Source of the DNA: Akkermansiaceae bacterium UBA5689
Lineage (GTDB): Bacteria; Verrucomicrobiota; Verrucomicrobiia; Verrucomicrobiales; Akkermansiaceae
Assembly (NCBI GenBank): GCA_002420305.1
Contig: DIHT01000086.1
Span: 1 to 6,513, forward strand
Length of the DNA stretch: 6,513 bases
Direction: 5' to 3'
Below are positions 1 to 6,488 of this stretch, in pieces. The translations under genes were made by a program, and so were the position numbers. The first letter of the stretch is position 1, and every line of letters starts with the position of its first letter. Under the pieces are notes generated by a model. The model did not search any database. It was not told the origin of the DNA and saw only the letters and a list, made by a program, of their open reading frames with translations.

Positions 1-1
1 T

Positions 2-169
2 ATCCTCTCCCAGAGCGAGCTCAAGGAACTCAGTCCGGAGACCAAAGGCCTCCCCGCTGCCGTTCCTCTTTCCGAGGCGATCTACTGGCTCCGGCTCATC
101 GGATCGGATGATATCGCTCCTCTCCGCGATACCCTTCTTGAATGGAAAGAGAACCTTACGCAAAATTGA
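2..169 (+). CDS. C-terminal end of an unrecognised protein (gene runs off the left edge)
   Basis: The frame beginning at base 2 is open from the window edge to a TGA at 167-169 and encodes 55 residues ending in DTLLEWKENLTQN. The composition looks coding: alternating charged and hydrophobic residues suggest amphipathic helices (SELKELSPETKG, then EAIYWLRLIG, then DDIAPLRDTLLEWKENL), with no low-complexity sequence. I do not recognise the family, and the visible part has no catalytic motif, signal peptide or membrane segment. No terminator hairpin with a T-tract follows the stop; the next element is repeat copy A about 90 bases downstream. An overlapping ORF starting at 108 in another frame runs through the stop and into the repeat, so it is treated as a shadow. 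Confidence 0.6.
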   Translation: MLSQSELKELSPETKGLPAAVPLSEAIYWLRLIGSDDIAPLRDTLLEWKENLTQN

Positions 170-504
170 CGCCGACGCTCTTCGCCAGTCACACCGATTG
201 AACTCACCGAACAATCGATCTCACCGGCAAGGCGCAAAAGAACCAGCCCTGCACCTTGGCCCCCTTAACCCGTGCACCGCACCATGGTTCCTGCACGGGG
301 ATGCGGTGTCCCGTCCTCCTACAAAGCTAGCACCTTATTGTAATAGCCTGCCTGAACACGAACGACCTAGTCTCTCATACAATGAAAGCACAGTCAGGTT
401 TCTTCAGGACAGGCGAAAGCTCGTCAGCGTCAAGCTTATGGATAACCACTAGTTCGACGAGCATCGTATTCGGAATTGTCCTCCGCCTTTCTCGATTGAG
501 CAGG
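170..504. other. Intergenic region with repeat copy A and no gene
   Basis: This stretch lies between the stop of the first gene and the proposed start of the broken secreted-protein gene. Apart from repeat copy A (about 260-308), I see only a weak 6-bp inverted repeat (CGATTG at 195-200 with CAATCG at 212-217) that lacks a T-tract. The short ORFs crossing it look non-coding: they are rich in R, S, P and T and run through the repeat. A TACAAT hexamer near 378 could be a -10 element for the downstream gene, but no convincing -35 accompanies it. Confidence 0.55.
260..308 (+). repeat. Intergenic hairpin repeat, copy A
   Basis: The core has a perfect 8-bp stem: CCCGTGCA (269-276) pairs with TGCACGGG (292-299) across a 15-nt loop (277-291). 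The loop contains the self-complementary octamer ACCATGGT (281-288). The 32-base core at 269-300 matches copy B at 27 of 32 positions and copy C at 24 of 32 without gaps, and matches the visible 15 bases of copy D at 14 of 15. Conservation with B and D also reaches into the left flank (CCCTnAACC type). In this copy CACCGCA (275-281) can alternatively pair with TGCGGTG (302-308). The form resembles REP-type palindromes, but no associated transposase is visible. Confidence 0.8.
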
Positions 505-2569
505 ATGCCTGGGAGACAGACCGGTTCCTTCTTAATTATATCCGCGATCTTGCTTCAGATTTGCGGATCTGAGGCTGCTGGACAAGCCCTTACCGGGGAC
601 AGCTATGCGATATAGCAGGGCTCTTCACTCTTCGCAGACGGGGAGAGCATTCCTGGCTTATTTTCTAATGATGAACTGTCACCGGAATTTTCTGTTAGGC
701 AGGCAGAGGTGGTAACGGACCCAGAACATGGCGAGCTGGTTCTCAACATTGATGGCACCTTCCGATATCAACCGCACCCCAACTTTACCGGGACGGATGG
801 GTTTACTTACACCGCGCCGATCTCGGAGGCTTTTGCGGTCTTAAGCTCCCGGGCACCCTGGAGAGTCCTCAACCCCCTTGACGGACGACCGCCGAGCCTT
901 GATACCCCAAACTTTGAATCGACCTGGAACACCCTGGACTTTGAGGCCACAATATCGTGGCTTCGCGGCCGCGGCTTGATGGGATACGGAATGTTTGGGG
1001 ACAGCAACGGAATCGGAGGAACCGCCCCGGATACGGACCTTGGCCTCCCTACTCAGGGGCGGCGTTACTCGGCCTATATGCGCACGGTCTTTCAGGTGCC
1101 TGAGTCGGGAACATACAGACTCAACGCAACGATCCGCCGGGACGACGGTGTCATTGTCTATCTGGACGGGCAGGAATTGTTCCGCTCCTTCCAGCCGGGG
1201 GCTCGCACCGCACGAACCGCCCCGGATGGGTATTTCCTGATGGTCGAAGGGGTGAATACGGCCTGGACCTTCCTGGGTCAGGAAACCGCCCCTAATCTAG
1301 TTGAAATCCCCTCTGTTACCCTTTCCGAGGGAGAGCATTGCCTCGGGATTTCTCTTCATAACGCCGGACAGCAGCAGCAACTTGGTGCAGCTTCCAGTTC
1401 AGATCTCGGCTTCCAGATAGACACCTTACGGTTAACGAAAATCGGACAAGCCGAAGTTTCAATTCAAGTATCCCCTGCTCAGACTGAGGTAACTGGAGAG
1501 TCAGACTGGTTCGGCGTCGGGGTAGATGAGATTCTCGATACCCGGTTGACAGGCCATAATCTCTACAGCAACGACCATCTTCTTGCCCCTGACGGGAGCC
1601 CCTTTTGCCAGATTCTCGACCTGCAGATTGATGACTCTGAAACCGATGGGCGCGTTGAGGAGCTCGATCCTAAGACCGGAAACTTCCAGTTTGAGCCTGC
1701 TGCTGGATTTGCGGGAATCACTTCTTTCAATTATCGAATTGTGACCGAAGGAGGGCAGTCGGATCCCATCAAGGCCTTCATATGGGTTTCCAGTTCCGAG
1801 GCTGTCAACCAGGGCCCTCTTCAAACGGTTCTGGCAGGTTCAGCGAGAACAGACCTGTTGTTACCCATTCCCAAGTCAGCATCCGCAATCGCGGTTACCA
1901 CCCAACCGGAAACGGCCAGGGTATCAATCGTTGTCCTCAACACCCCCCCCGGAGCCTATGCACGGTATTCGGTTCTGCCCACGAGCACCGATCTTCCGAG
2001 AACCGGCCCGGATCGACTGGTTGTAGAGTTTTCTCCTCTACCGCCCGACCCCACCCGGGTCCGCGTTCCGCTTGAGTTCATCGTGGTCAGCCCGATGCAG
2101 GCCTGGAGACAGGGCACCTTCAGTTTATCTCAATTGGAAAACACCTCTACCAGCGGCGCCTTGTCTGATCCCGATGGTGACCAATATTCCAATCTGGAAG
2201 AGTACATTTTCGGCACAGACCCACTCGACGAGACATATCGACCGGATATTCCCCTGGGAGTCGATGCAGGAGGCCAATCCGTGATTTATACCGCCGTACA
2301 ACTGGACAGACTGCCCTTTGATTCCATGTGCGAACTGCAGTTACGCAGGGAGGGCGATGTGGAATGGATTACATTGGCGCGAACTATGGCCATCCCGATA
2401 TCACCCTGCAGAATAATGGTATACCAACACCGGACTGGGAAACCGTGCCACCTTACCAAGAGACCGGAGATCGGCACTATTGCGCTACCGTTTCAGCCTC
2501 TACCCCTGGGTAACTGACGTTCCTGCAGGAGGCGGAGCAGAAGGTGTCGATATCCCTGCCAATCAATAA
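505..2569 (+). pseudogene. Broken gene for a large secreted multidomain protein (nonsense codon plus C-terminal frameshifts)
   Basis: An ATG at 505 opens a typical export signal: short n-region with R4, hydrophobic core FLIISAILLQI, then a small-residue stretch SEAAGQA suitable for signal peptidase. The frame then hits TAG at 613-615. The same frame stays open afterwards and reads sensibly as a tandem-95/cadherin-like module (QGSSLFADGESIPGLFSND, then GTFRYQPHPNFTGTDGFTYTA), so the TAG falls inside what was one domain. Near the end, coherent sequence leaves this frame: around 2355-2390 it continues in the frame ending at 2513 (YGHPDITLQNNGIPTPDWE ... ETGDRHY), and around 2480-2486 it moves to a third frame (YRFSLYPWVTDVPAGGG) ending with TAA at 2567-2569. 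Three independent lesions argue for decay. Sequencing error is the main alternative. The true start could be another codon, but only the 505 start places a signal peptide at the N-terminus. Confidence 0.65.
709..2517 (+). CDS. Longest intact frame of the broken gene: cadherin-like, jelly-roll and calcium-tail secreted protein
   Basis: A GTG at 709 gives a 602-residue frame, but it begins inside a domain and lacks a signal peptide, so it is probably not a natural start. Domains in order: end of a tandem-95/Ig-like module (1-38, GTFRYQPHPNFTGTDGFTYTA); a galactose-binding-like jelly-roll module (about 51-245: WRVLNPLDG, a GYG turn, an RDDGVIVYLDGQELFR strand pair, and SSDLGF near its end); a second cadherin-like module (about 270-365: LYSNDHLL, GNFQFEPAAGFAGITSFNY); a beta-rich linker; and a verrucomicrobial-style calcium-binding tail (about 465-507: QAWRQGTFSLSQL, DPDGDQYSNLEEYIFGTDP). 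In that tail the acidic residues are the presumed calcium ligands, as in thrombospondin type 3 repeats. The last roughly 60 residues look like out-of-frame sequence. The parent protein was probably cell-surface or secreted, with a binding or structural role; no enzyme motif is seen. Confidence 0.6.
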   Translation: MVTDPEHGELVLNIDGTFRYQPHPNFTGTDGFTYTAPISEAFAVLSSRAPWRVLNPLDGRPPSLDTPNFESTWNTLDFEATISWLRGRGLMGYGMFGDSNGIGGTAPDTDLGLPTQGRRYSAYMRTVFQVPESGTYRLNATIRRDDGVIVYLDGQELFRSFQPGARTARTAPDGYFLMVEGVNTAWTFLGQETAPNLVEIPSVTLSEGEHCLGISLHNAGQQQQLGAASSSDLGFQIDTLRLTKIGQAEVSIQVSPAQTEVTGESDWFGVGVDEILDTRLTGHNLYSNDHLLAPDGSPFCQILDLQIDDSETDGRVEELDPKTGNFQFEPAAGFAGITSFNYRIVTEGGQSDPIKAFIWVSSSEAVNQGPLQTVLAGSARTDLLLPIPKSASAIAVTTQPETARVSIVVLNTPPGAYARYSVLPTSTDLPRTGPDRLVVEFSPLPPDPTRVRVPLEFIVVSPMQAWRQGTFSLSQLENTSTSGALSDPDGDQYSNLEEYIFGTDPLDETYRPDIPLGVDAGGQSVIYTAVQLDRLPFDSMCELQLRREGDVEWITLARTMAIPISPCRIMVYQHRTGKPCHLTKRPEIGTIALPFQPLPLGN

Positions 2570-3016
2570 GGGGCTATGCTGCCTCCTGCCAATTATTGCC
2601 AACAAAACGCCTCAAGATCACATCGGTCCTCGTGGCATCGCCGCTTGCCGACTGCGGAGGCGGGTGTTGTGCTTCCTGCACCCCTAACCGGTGCACCACA
2701 CGGTGGTTCCTGCACGGCGATGGGCGGGTTGATTCCGAGAGTTCGAATGGAGTCCGGCCTGACAACTCGAAAATACTTCGGAGCCGCAAGTTTGAAATCG
2801 GGGAGGAAATTCACTGCAACACCCTCGGCCCCTGGCACCCTGAAGTCGACCCTCCCAAAATTATTCAAGACAACAAAAATTTAGTATTCACTTATAAGGT
2901 CTCAGACTTAACCCATTGATATTAATAAGGCTGGCTATATTTAGCTGGACGATCTGCAACGTATTTTACCATTCTTATTCCGTAGTTAATCGACTACTTC
3001 ACAGAGTATTAATTAG
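2570..3016. other. Intergenic region: repeat copy B, then an AT-rich leader
   Basis: No credible gene is seen on either strand. Small overlapping ORFs on both strands at 2574-2919 all pass through repeat copy B and have an R/P/S-rich shadow-like composition. From about 2860 to 3016 the sequence becomes clearly more AT-rich, as expected of the promoter/leader for the gene starting at 3017. Candidate hexamers TTGATA (2916-2921) and TATATT (2936-2941) are only 14 bases apart, so no promoter is called. Confidence 0.6.
2678..2725 (+). repeat. Intergenic hairpin repeat, copy B
   Basis: The core at 2688-2719 matches copy A at 27 of 32 positions without gaps. GTGCA (2691-2695) pairs with TGCAC (2711-2715) across the same 15-nt loop length (2696-2710) as in copies A and C. 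The outer stem is degraded relative to A, with a G opposite G and a C opposite C. The left flank CACCCCTAACC resembles the flanks of A and D. The copy lies about 110 bases downstream of the end of the broken gene. Confidence 0.8.
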
Positions 3017-5230
3017 ATGAAAATAGCACCCAACTTATTAGGCCTCCTAACGGTCGCCCTTTCGTCCTCGGTCTCACTGAAAGCGGAAGACCTGCCAGAC
3101 ATTGAAGATCAAATACAAGGCGAGTGGATTGCTTACCGAGGAGACCGGTTTGACATTAGGCGAATTAGCGAAGGCAAAATGATCAACAGCTACTATGACT
3201 GGAATGGCAGTCTTTTATTTGAAAGAACCTCTGATCTGAAGATGAAAGCTGTCGGTTCTGGAGAACGGCGGACGGTTGTCGGACAAGGCGCGGAATGGCA
3301 TTACCTAGCTGGTGGCAAGAAACCACAGGACACTCTTTGGACAACCTTGTCCTTCGATGCTCATAAGCAGGGTTGGAGCAAAGGTCCTGCAGGGTTCGGT
3401 TATGCGGATGATGACGACACAACGATCCTGAATGACATGCAGGACAAATACCTTTCCGCTTTTATCCGACGGGAATTTGAAATCCCAAAGGGAGCTGATA
3501 TGAAAGGCCTGAGTTTGCTCATCAACTACGATGACGGATTTATCCTCCATGCGAACGGCAGGCGTCTTTTCGCTTCAAGTAATGTGTCCGTGGATCAGCA
3601 GAGCGGTAAGATTACCGTGTCCAACCACGAGGCTACAGGGGCTGAGTCTTTTTCTTTGGCGGAGTTTTCGGGTGTTTTCAAAGAGGGAAGGAACGTCATC
3701 GCGATTGAGGGAATTAACGCAACCCTGGATAGCAGTGACTTTACCCTTGATCCTCAAATAGTTATCGGGGGCTCCGGGCGATTTATCGAGGCTAATCGAA
3801 GTGTGAGGCATGAGAATCCACGCACTGACTGGTATTTCAAAAATCGCGCTTGGGACGGTAAAGTTGACAATCTTCAGATTTGGAGGAGAGCACTCACTGA
3901 TGCTGAAGTTGTGACTCTCTGGAATGATGGAAAAGGTACTGCAAAATTATTGGGAGGTCTAGCAGATGAACTGGTGGGGCATTGGCCCCTCGATGGCAAT
4001 TTCAAGGATGCGAGCGGAAATGGACGCCATGCCACGGCCAAGAATTCTCCTTCATTCGTTAAGGGGCATATCGGACAGGGGCTTGATCTTAATGGAGAGG
4101 ATCAATACGTCGTCCTAGGGGGAAAGGCTACGGATTACACCCCAGAGGATGGAAGTATTACCATGTCGTTGTGGTTTAGCGCGGACAGGTTCGATAAGCG
4201 ATGGCAGACACTATTGTCGCTCGGCAACAACGGGTGGGGTGATTGGAGAATCCATCGTGAAGGTTTTACGAAAAACATGCAATTTGTCGGCGTTCGGACA
4301 GTTCGCAATCGGACATCAATTCTCGACGGCTCAATGCACCATTTGGTAGCTATCGCCGAAAAAGGCAAAGGAGTTCGCCTCTTTATCGATAACAATCTGG
4401 TGAGTAATAACGCTCCAGCCGGACAGGCAGCGAATTTTGCTGGTATCCCTGTAGACAAGGATGGTCACTTACCAGCGCTAGGAGCAAACCTAGAGGGCCT
4501 TTTCAGTCGCGCGAAGCCCAGTGAGGGTGAATTTACGCCAATCCGAGGAGCATTGCTTGTAAGAGGAGGCTGGGACAGCGAAAGTCAAAATTCAATTTCA
4601 GGGCGATACCGAAGGGTCGACCATCCCGAAGAGGCTCTTCTCATCGCAGCTCGCAAAGGAGATCTCAAAAAAGTGGACAGCCTTTTAAAATCTGGAGTGG
4701 ACCCGAATACAGTGTCGCGAAACTCTTACAGTGCACTCAGTTACGCCGCAGCTGGCGGGCATCTTGAATTAGTGAAATTCTTGCTAGAAAACGGTGCGGA
4801 CGTGAACAAGCAGACACGTTTTATGAAAAACCCTCTGAATGTGGTAGCCGGAACTCCTCATATTGAATCAGCTAAACTGCTTCTTGCTAACGGTGCAAAA
4901 CCGATGCCAAACGCCAATGGAGCCTCTATAGTCCATGAGGCAATTTTCTGGAAACAACCTGAAATGTTAAAGTTTATATTGAGCGAATTGAAGGTGGGCG
5001 TTGATCCGAAAGCTAATAATGGGGCCACCCCGTTGCATTATGCCCTTTGGAATATGCAGAACGGGGATCCTGAGGGAAATAAGCCCTTTTTGACCGGCTT
5101 GAAAATACTCCTGAAGCACGGAGCAGATCCGAATCAGCGATTCACGCATAACAATAATAACAGGAGCGCTACGGAGTTCGCTGAATTCAAAGGACTTGAC
5201 GAAATAGTGACACTACTTAAGGCCCGGTAA
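3017..5230 (+). CDS. Secreted mosaic protein: jelly-roll, LamG and C-terminal ankyrin repeats
   Basis: A 737-residue protein. ATG 3017 is secure as the first possible start, because an in-frame TAG (3014-3016) lies directly before it; no clear ribosome binding site is seen. Residues 1-23 form a signal peptide (hydrophobic NLLGLLTVALSSSVSL, likely cleavage after KA), so the product is probably periplasmic or secreted. Regions in order: small beta-rich region (about 28-90); jelly-roll module (94-252: WHYLAGG, GFGYADDDDTTIL, NYDDGFILHANG, GRNVIAIEGIN, DSSDFTLDP); an orphan LamG tail (about 260-310: DGKVDNLQIWRRALTDAEV); a LamG/concanavalin-like domain (318-490: LVGHWPLDGNFKDASGNGRH, MSLWF, LFIDN); a short FGE-sulfatase-like fragment (about 512-538: LLVRGGWDSESQNS); and five to six ankyrin repeats (538-737: AARKGDLKKV, YAAAGGHLELVKFLLENGAD, TPLHYALW, LLKHGADPN). 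The modules suggest carbohydrate and protein binding; no catalytic site is visible. The actual ligand is unknown. Confidence 0.9.
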   Translation: MKIAPNLLGLLTVALSSSVSLKAEDLPDIEDQIQGEWIAYRGDRFDIRRISEGKMINSYYDWNGSLLFERTSDLKMKAVGSGERRTVVGQGAEWHYLAGGKKPQDTLWTTLSFDAHKQGWSKGPAGFGYADDDDTTILNDMQDKYLSAFIRREFEIPKGADMKGLSLLINYDDGFILHANGRRLFASSNVSVDQQSGKITVSNHEATGAESFSLAEFSGVFKEGRNVIAIEGINATLDSSDFTLDPQIVIGGSGRFIEANRSVRHENPRTDWYFKNRAWDGKVDNLQIWRRALTDAEVVTLWNDGKGTAKLLGGLADELVGHWPLDGNFKDASGNGRHATAKNSPSFVKGHIGQGLDLNGEDQYVVLGGKATDYTPEDGSITMSLWFSADRFDKRWQTLLSLGNNGWGDWRIHREGFTKNMQFVGVRTVRNRTSILDGSMHHLVAIAEKGKGVRLFIDNNLVSNNAPAGQAANFAGIPVDKDGHLPALGANLEGLFSRAKPSEGEFTPIRGALLVRGGWDSESQNSISGRYRRVDHPEEALLIAARKGDLKKVDSLLKSGVDPNTVSRNSYSALSYAAAGGHLELVKFLLENGADVNKQTRFMKNPLNVVAGTPHIESAKLLLANGAKPMPNANGASIVHEAIFWKQPEMLKFILSELKVGVDPKANNGATPLHYALWNMQNGDPEGNKPFLTGLKILLKHGADPNQRFTHNNNNRSATEFAEFKGLDEIVTLLKAR

Positions 5231-5279
5231 GACATAAGCTCATTCCGGAGAGGCCGAACTATAAAGAAGATCAGTTAGA

Positions 5280-5320
5280 GTGCGTGGCTCCGTGCGACGC
5301 ACATTGGTTCATACACGGGA
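5280..5320 (+). repeat. Intergenic hairpin repeat, copy C (diverged)
   Basis: Bases 5289-5320 match the copy A core at 24 of 32 positions without gaps. The stem CCGTG (5290-5294) with CACGG (5314-5318) is kept, and 15 nt again separate the aligned 8-nt stem arms (loop 5297-5311). The terminal pair T5289-G5319 and the inner pair G5296-T5312 can form as wobbles. A competing perfect stem, GTGCGT (5280-5285) with ACGCAC (5297-5302), overlaps it. The copy sits in the 135-base gap between two convergent genes, where a hairpin could serve as a transcription barrier, although there is no long T-tract. No other terminator is evident in this gap. Confidence 0.65.
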
Positions 5321-5365
5321 TTTAGGTAGTAAGACGTGTCAAGGTTCCGAAGCTTGGCTTGGTCC

Positions 5366-6412
5366 CTACGTCATGTGTGCACCGATAGCCTCTGTGTAAA
5401 CAGCATAGACGCTTTGGCTTGCAGCCATGAAAAGCCTATTTCTCTTTCTACCTCCAAAGCAGAGATTGGCGCAATTCTCTGGCAACAAGATTTGACCGAT
5501 TCGCTCTCCATCTGGAGCAAAAATATGGACCCCATCGTAGCCTTCGCCGCCCCATCCCGCACTTGACCAGAGGTTCCCATCTGTATCTACCCTTATCCCA
5601 TCGGAAAGCCCTACCTTGTCAAATCCATCCATTTTCATGGAGGTGAAGATCTTTCCTTTTCGCAAAGTTTCTCCGCTTACTTCCCACACTTTTATGTCAG
5701 CTGATTTTATGTCCGTATCCGAAACATAGAGCTGAGACAGGTCAGGAGAGAAGCACAGCCCGTTCGGCCTGCTGATCTCGTCAGTCACTCTTGTGATTCC
5801 GCCAGTTTTACTGTCGATTCGGTAGACTGATTCCTTCAGTTGGGCTTCGGCCTTATTACCAGCGTAGTTTTTCAAAATACCGTATGCCGGATCGGTAAAC
5901 CAAATCGATCCGTCATCTCTTTTAACGACAACGTCATTAGGTGAGTTGAATCTCTTGCCCTCGAATTCAGCCGCAAGTACCGTCTCATTCCCATCATGCT
6001 CATACCTCACCAAAGCACGGGCCCCATGAAGACATGAGATCTGACGCCCTTGGTAATCGAAGGTGTTGCCATTGGAATTACCACTTGGCTTCCTGAAAAC
6101 AGAAACGCGACCATCATCCTCTATCCACCTCAGCTGCAGGTCCCCTGGGACATCACTAAAAACCATATACCTGCCTACTGCATTCCAAGCACAACCCTCA
6201 GTCCAAAGCCGCTCCGGACTCGTGTAGAGCCGTTGGACTGGGGTGTTCCCGATCTTGTATTTATCAAAACGCTTATCTAGCGAGATAATCGAAGGGTCTG
6301 GGTATCGTACTGGACTATTCCCGTTCCAGTCCCTCGCCTGCAAACAGCTTCCCACTGCTGTTGCGACCCCCGCTGCGAAGAATGAACGTCGAGAATTTGA
6401 TGAATCTCTCAT
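5366..6412 (-). CDS. Tat-exported SMP-30/gluconolactonase-family protein
   Basis: A 348-residue six-bladed beta-propeller of the SMP-30/gluconolactonase/LRE family, whose characterised members are metal-dependent hydrolases of sugar lactones such as glucono-1,5-lactone. The metal and substrate positions appear intact: E72 in WTEGCAW, N159 in FNSPNDVVV, N217 in RPNGLCFSPD and D271 in LSDGIRVD. Other family signatures are MVFSDVPGDLQLRW (83-96), GSIWFTDPAYGI (168-179) and the KAEAQLKESVYRID stretch. The N-terminus carries a twin-arginine motif (SRRSFF, residues 7-12) followed by a hydrophobic AAGVATAVG segment, so export by Tat is expected. VGSC at 20-23 is a weak possible lipobox, which would make it a lipoprotein; otherwise cleavage after LQA-26 is plausible. 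The length fits a full family member. The gene converges with the ankyrin-protein gene across a 135-base gap. The substrate cannot be read from the sequence, and no obvious Shine-Dalgarno precedes the start. Confidence 0.9.
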   Translation of the reverse strand: MRDSSNSRRSFFAAGVATAVGSCLQARDWNGNSPVRYPDPSIISLDKRFDKYKIGNTPVQRLYTSPERLWTEGCAWNAVGRYMVFSDVPGDLQLRWIEDDGRVSVFRKPSGNSNGNTFDYQGRQISCLHGARALVRYEHDGNETVLAAEFEGKRFNSPNDVVVKRDDGSIWFTDPAYGILKNYAGNKAEAQLKESVYRIDSKTGGITRVTDEISRPNGLCFSPDLSQLYVSDTDIKSADIKVWEVSGETLRKGKIFTSMKMDGFDKVGLSDGIRVDTDGNLWSSAGWGGEGYDGVHIFAPDGERIGQILLPENCANLCFGGRKRNRLFMAASQSVYAVYTEAIGAHMT

Positions 6413-6488
6413 GCATGGAAATCTACCCGAGCACGGACCTGAAAGGCAAAATCAATTGCCTACATCTTACCCTGTAAGCCGCACCCTG

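Noticed and set aside
195..217. Inverted repeat CGATTG ... CAATCG downstream of the first gene, a possible terminator.
   Set aside because: Only 6 bp with an 11-nt loop, AT-containing, and no T-tract follows.
269..299. Hairpin repeats considered as integron attC sites, because of AAC/GTT-like trinucleotides near the stems.
   Set aside because: The R and L boxes do not have attC order or consensus, the copies are not spaced one per short cassette gene, and no integrase is visible.
382..615. Separate 77-residue gene starting at ATG 382.
   Set aside because: It shares the frame of the following large ORF and its second half is that gene's signal peptide; residues before 505 do not look like a protein, so it is better read as the 5' end of the broken gene.
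1943..1950. Run of eight C in the broken gene, a possible phase-variation tract.
   Set aside because: Protein sequence is coherent in the same frame on both sides (VVLNTPPGAYARYS), and a single run of eight is weak evidence.
2574..2919. Several overlapping small ORFs on both strands between the two large plus-strand genes.
   Set aside because: They overlap each other, all cross repeat copy B, and have shadow-like R/P/S-rich composition without motifs.
2916..2941. TTGATA and TATATT as a sigma-70 promoter for the ankyrin-protein gene.
   Set aside because: The spacer is 14 bases, too short for a normal promoter; AT-richness alone makes such hexamers likely.
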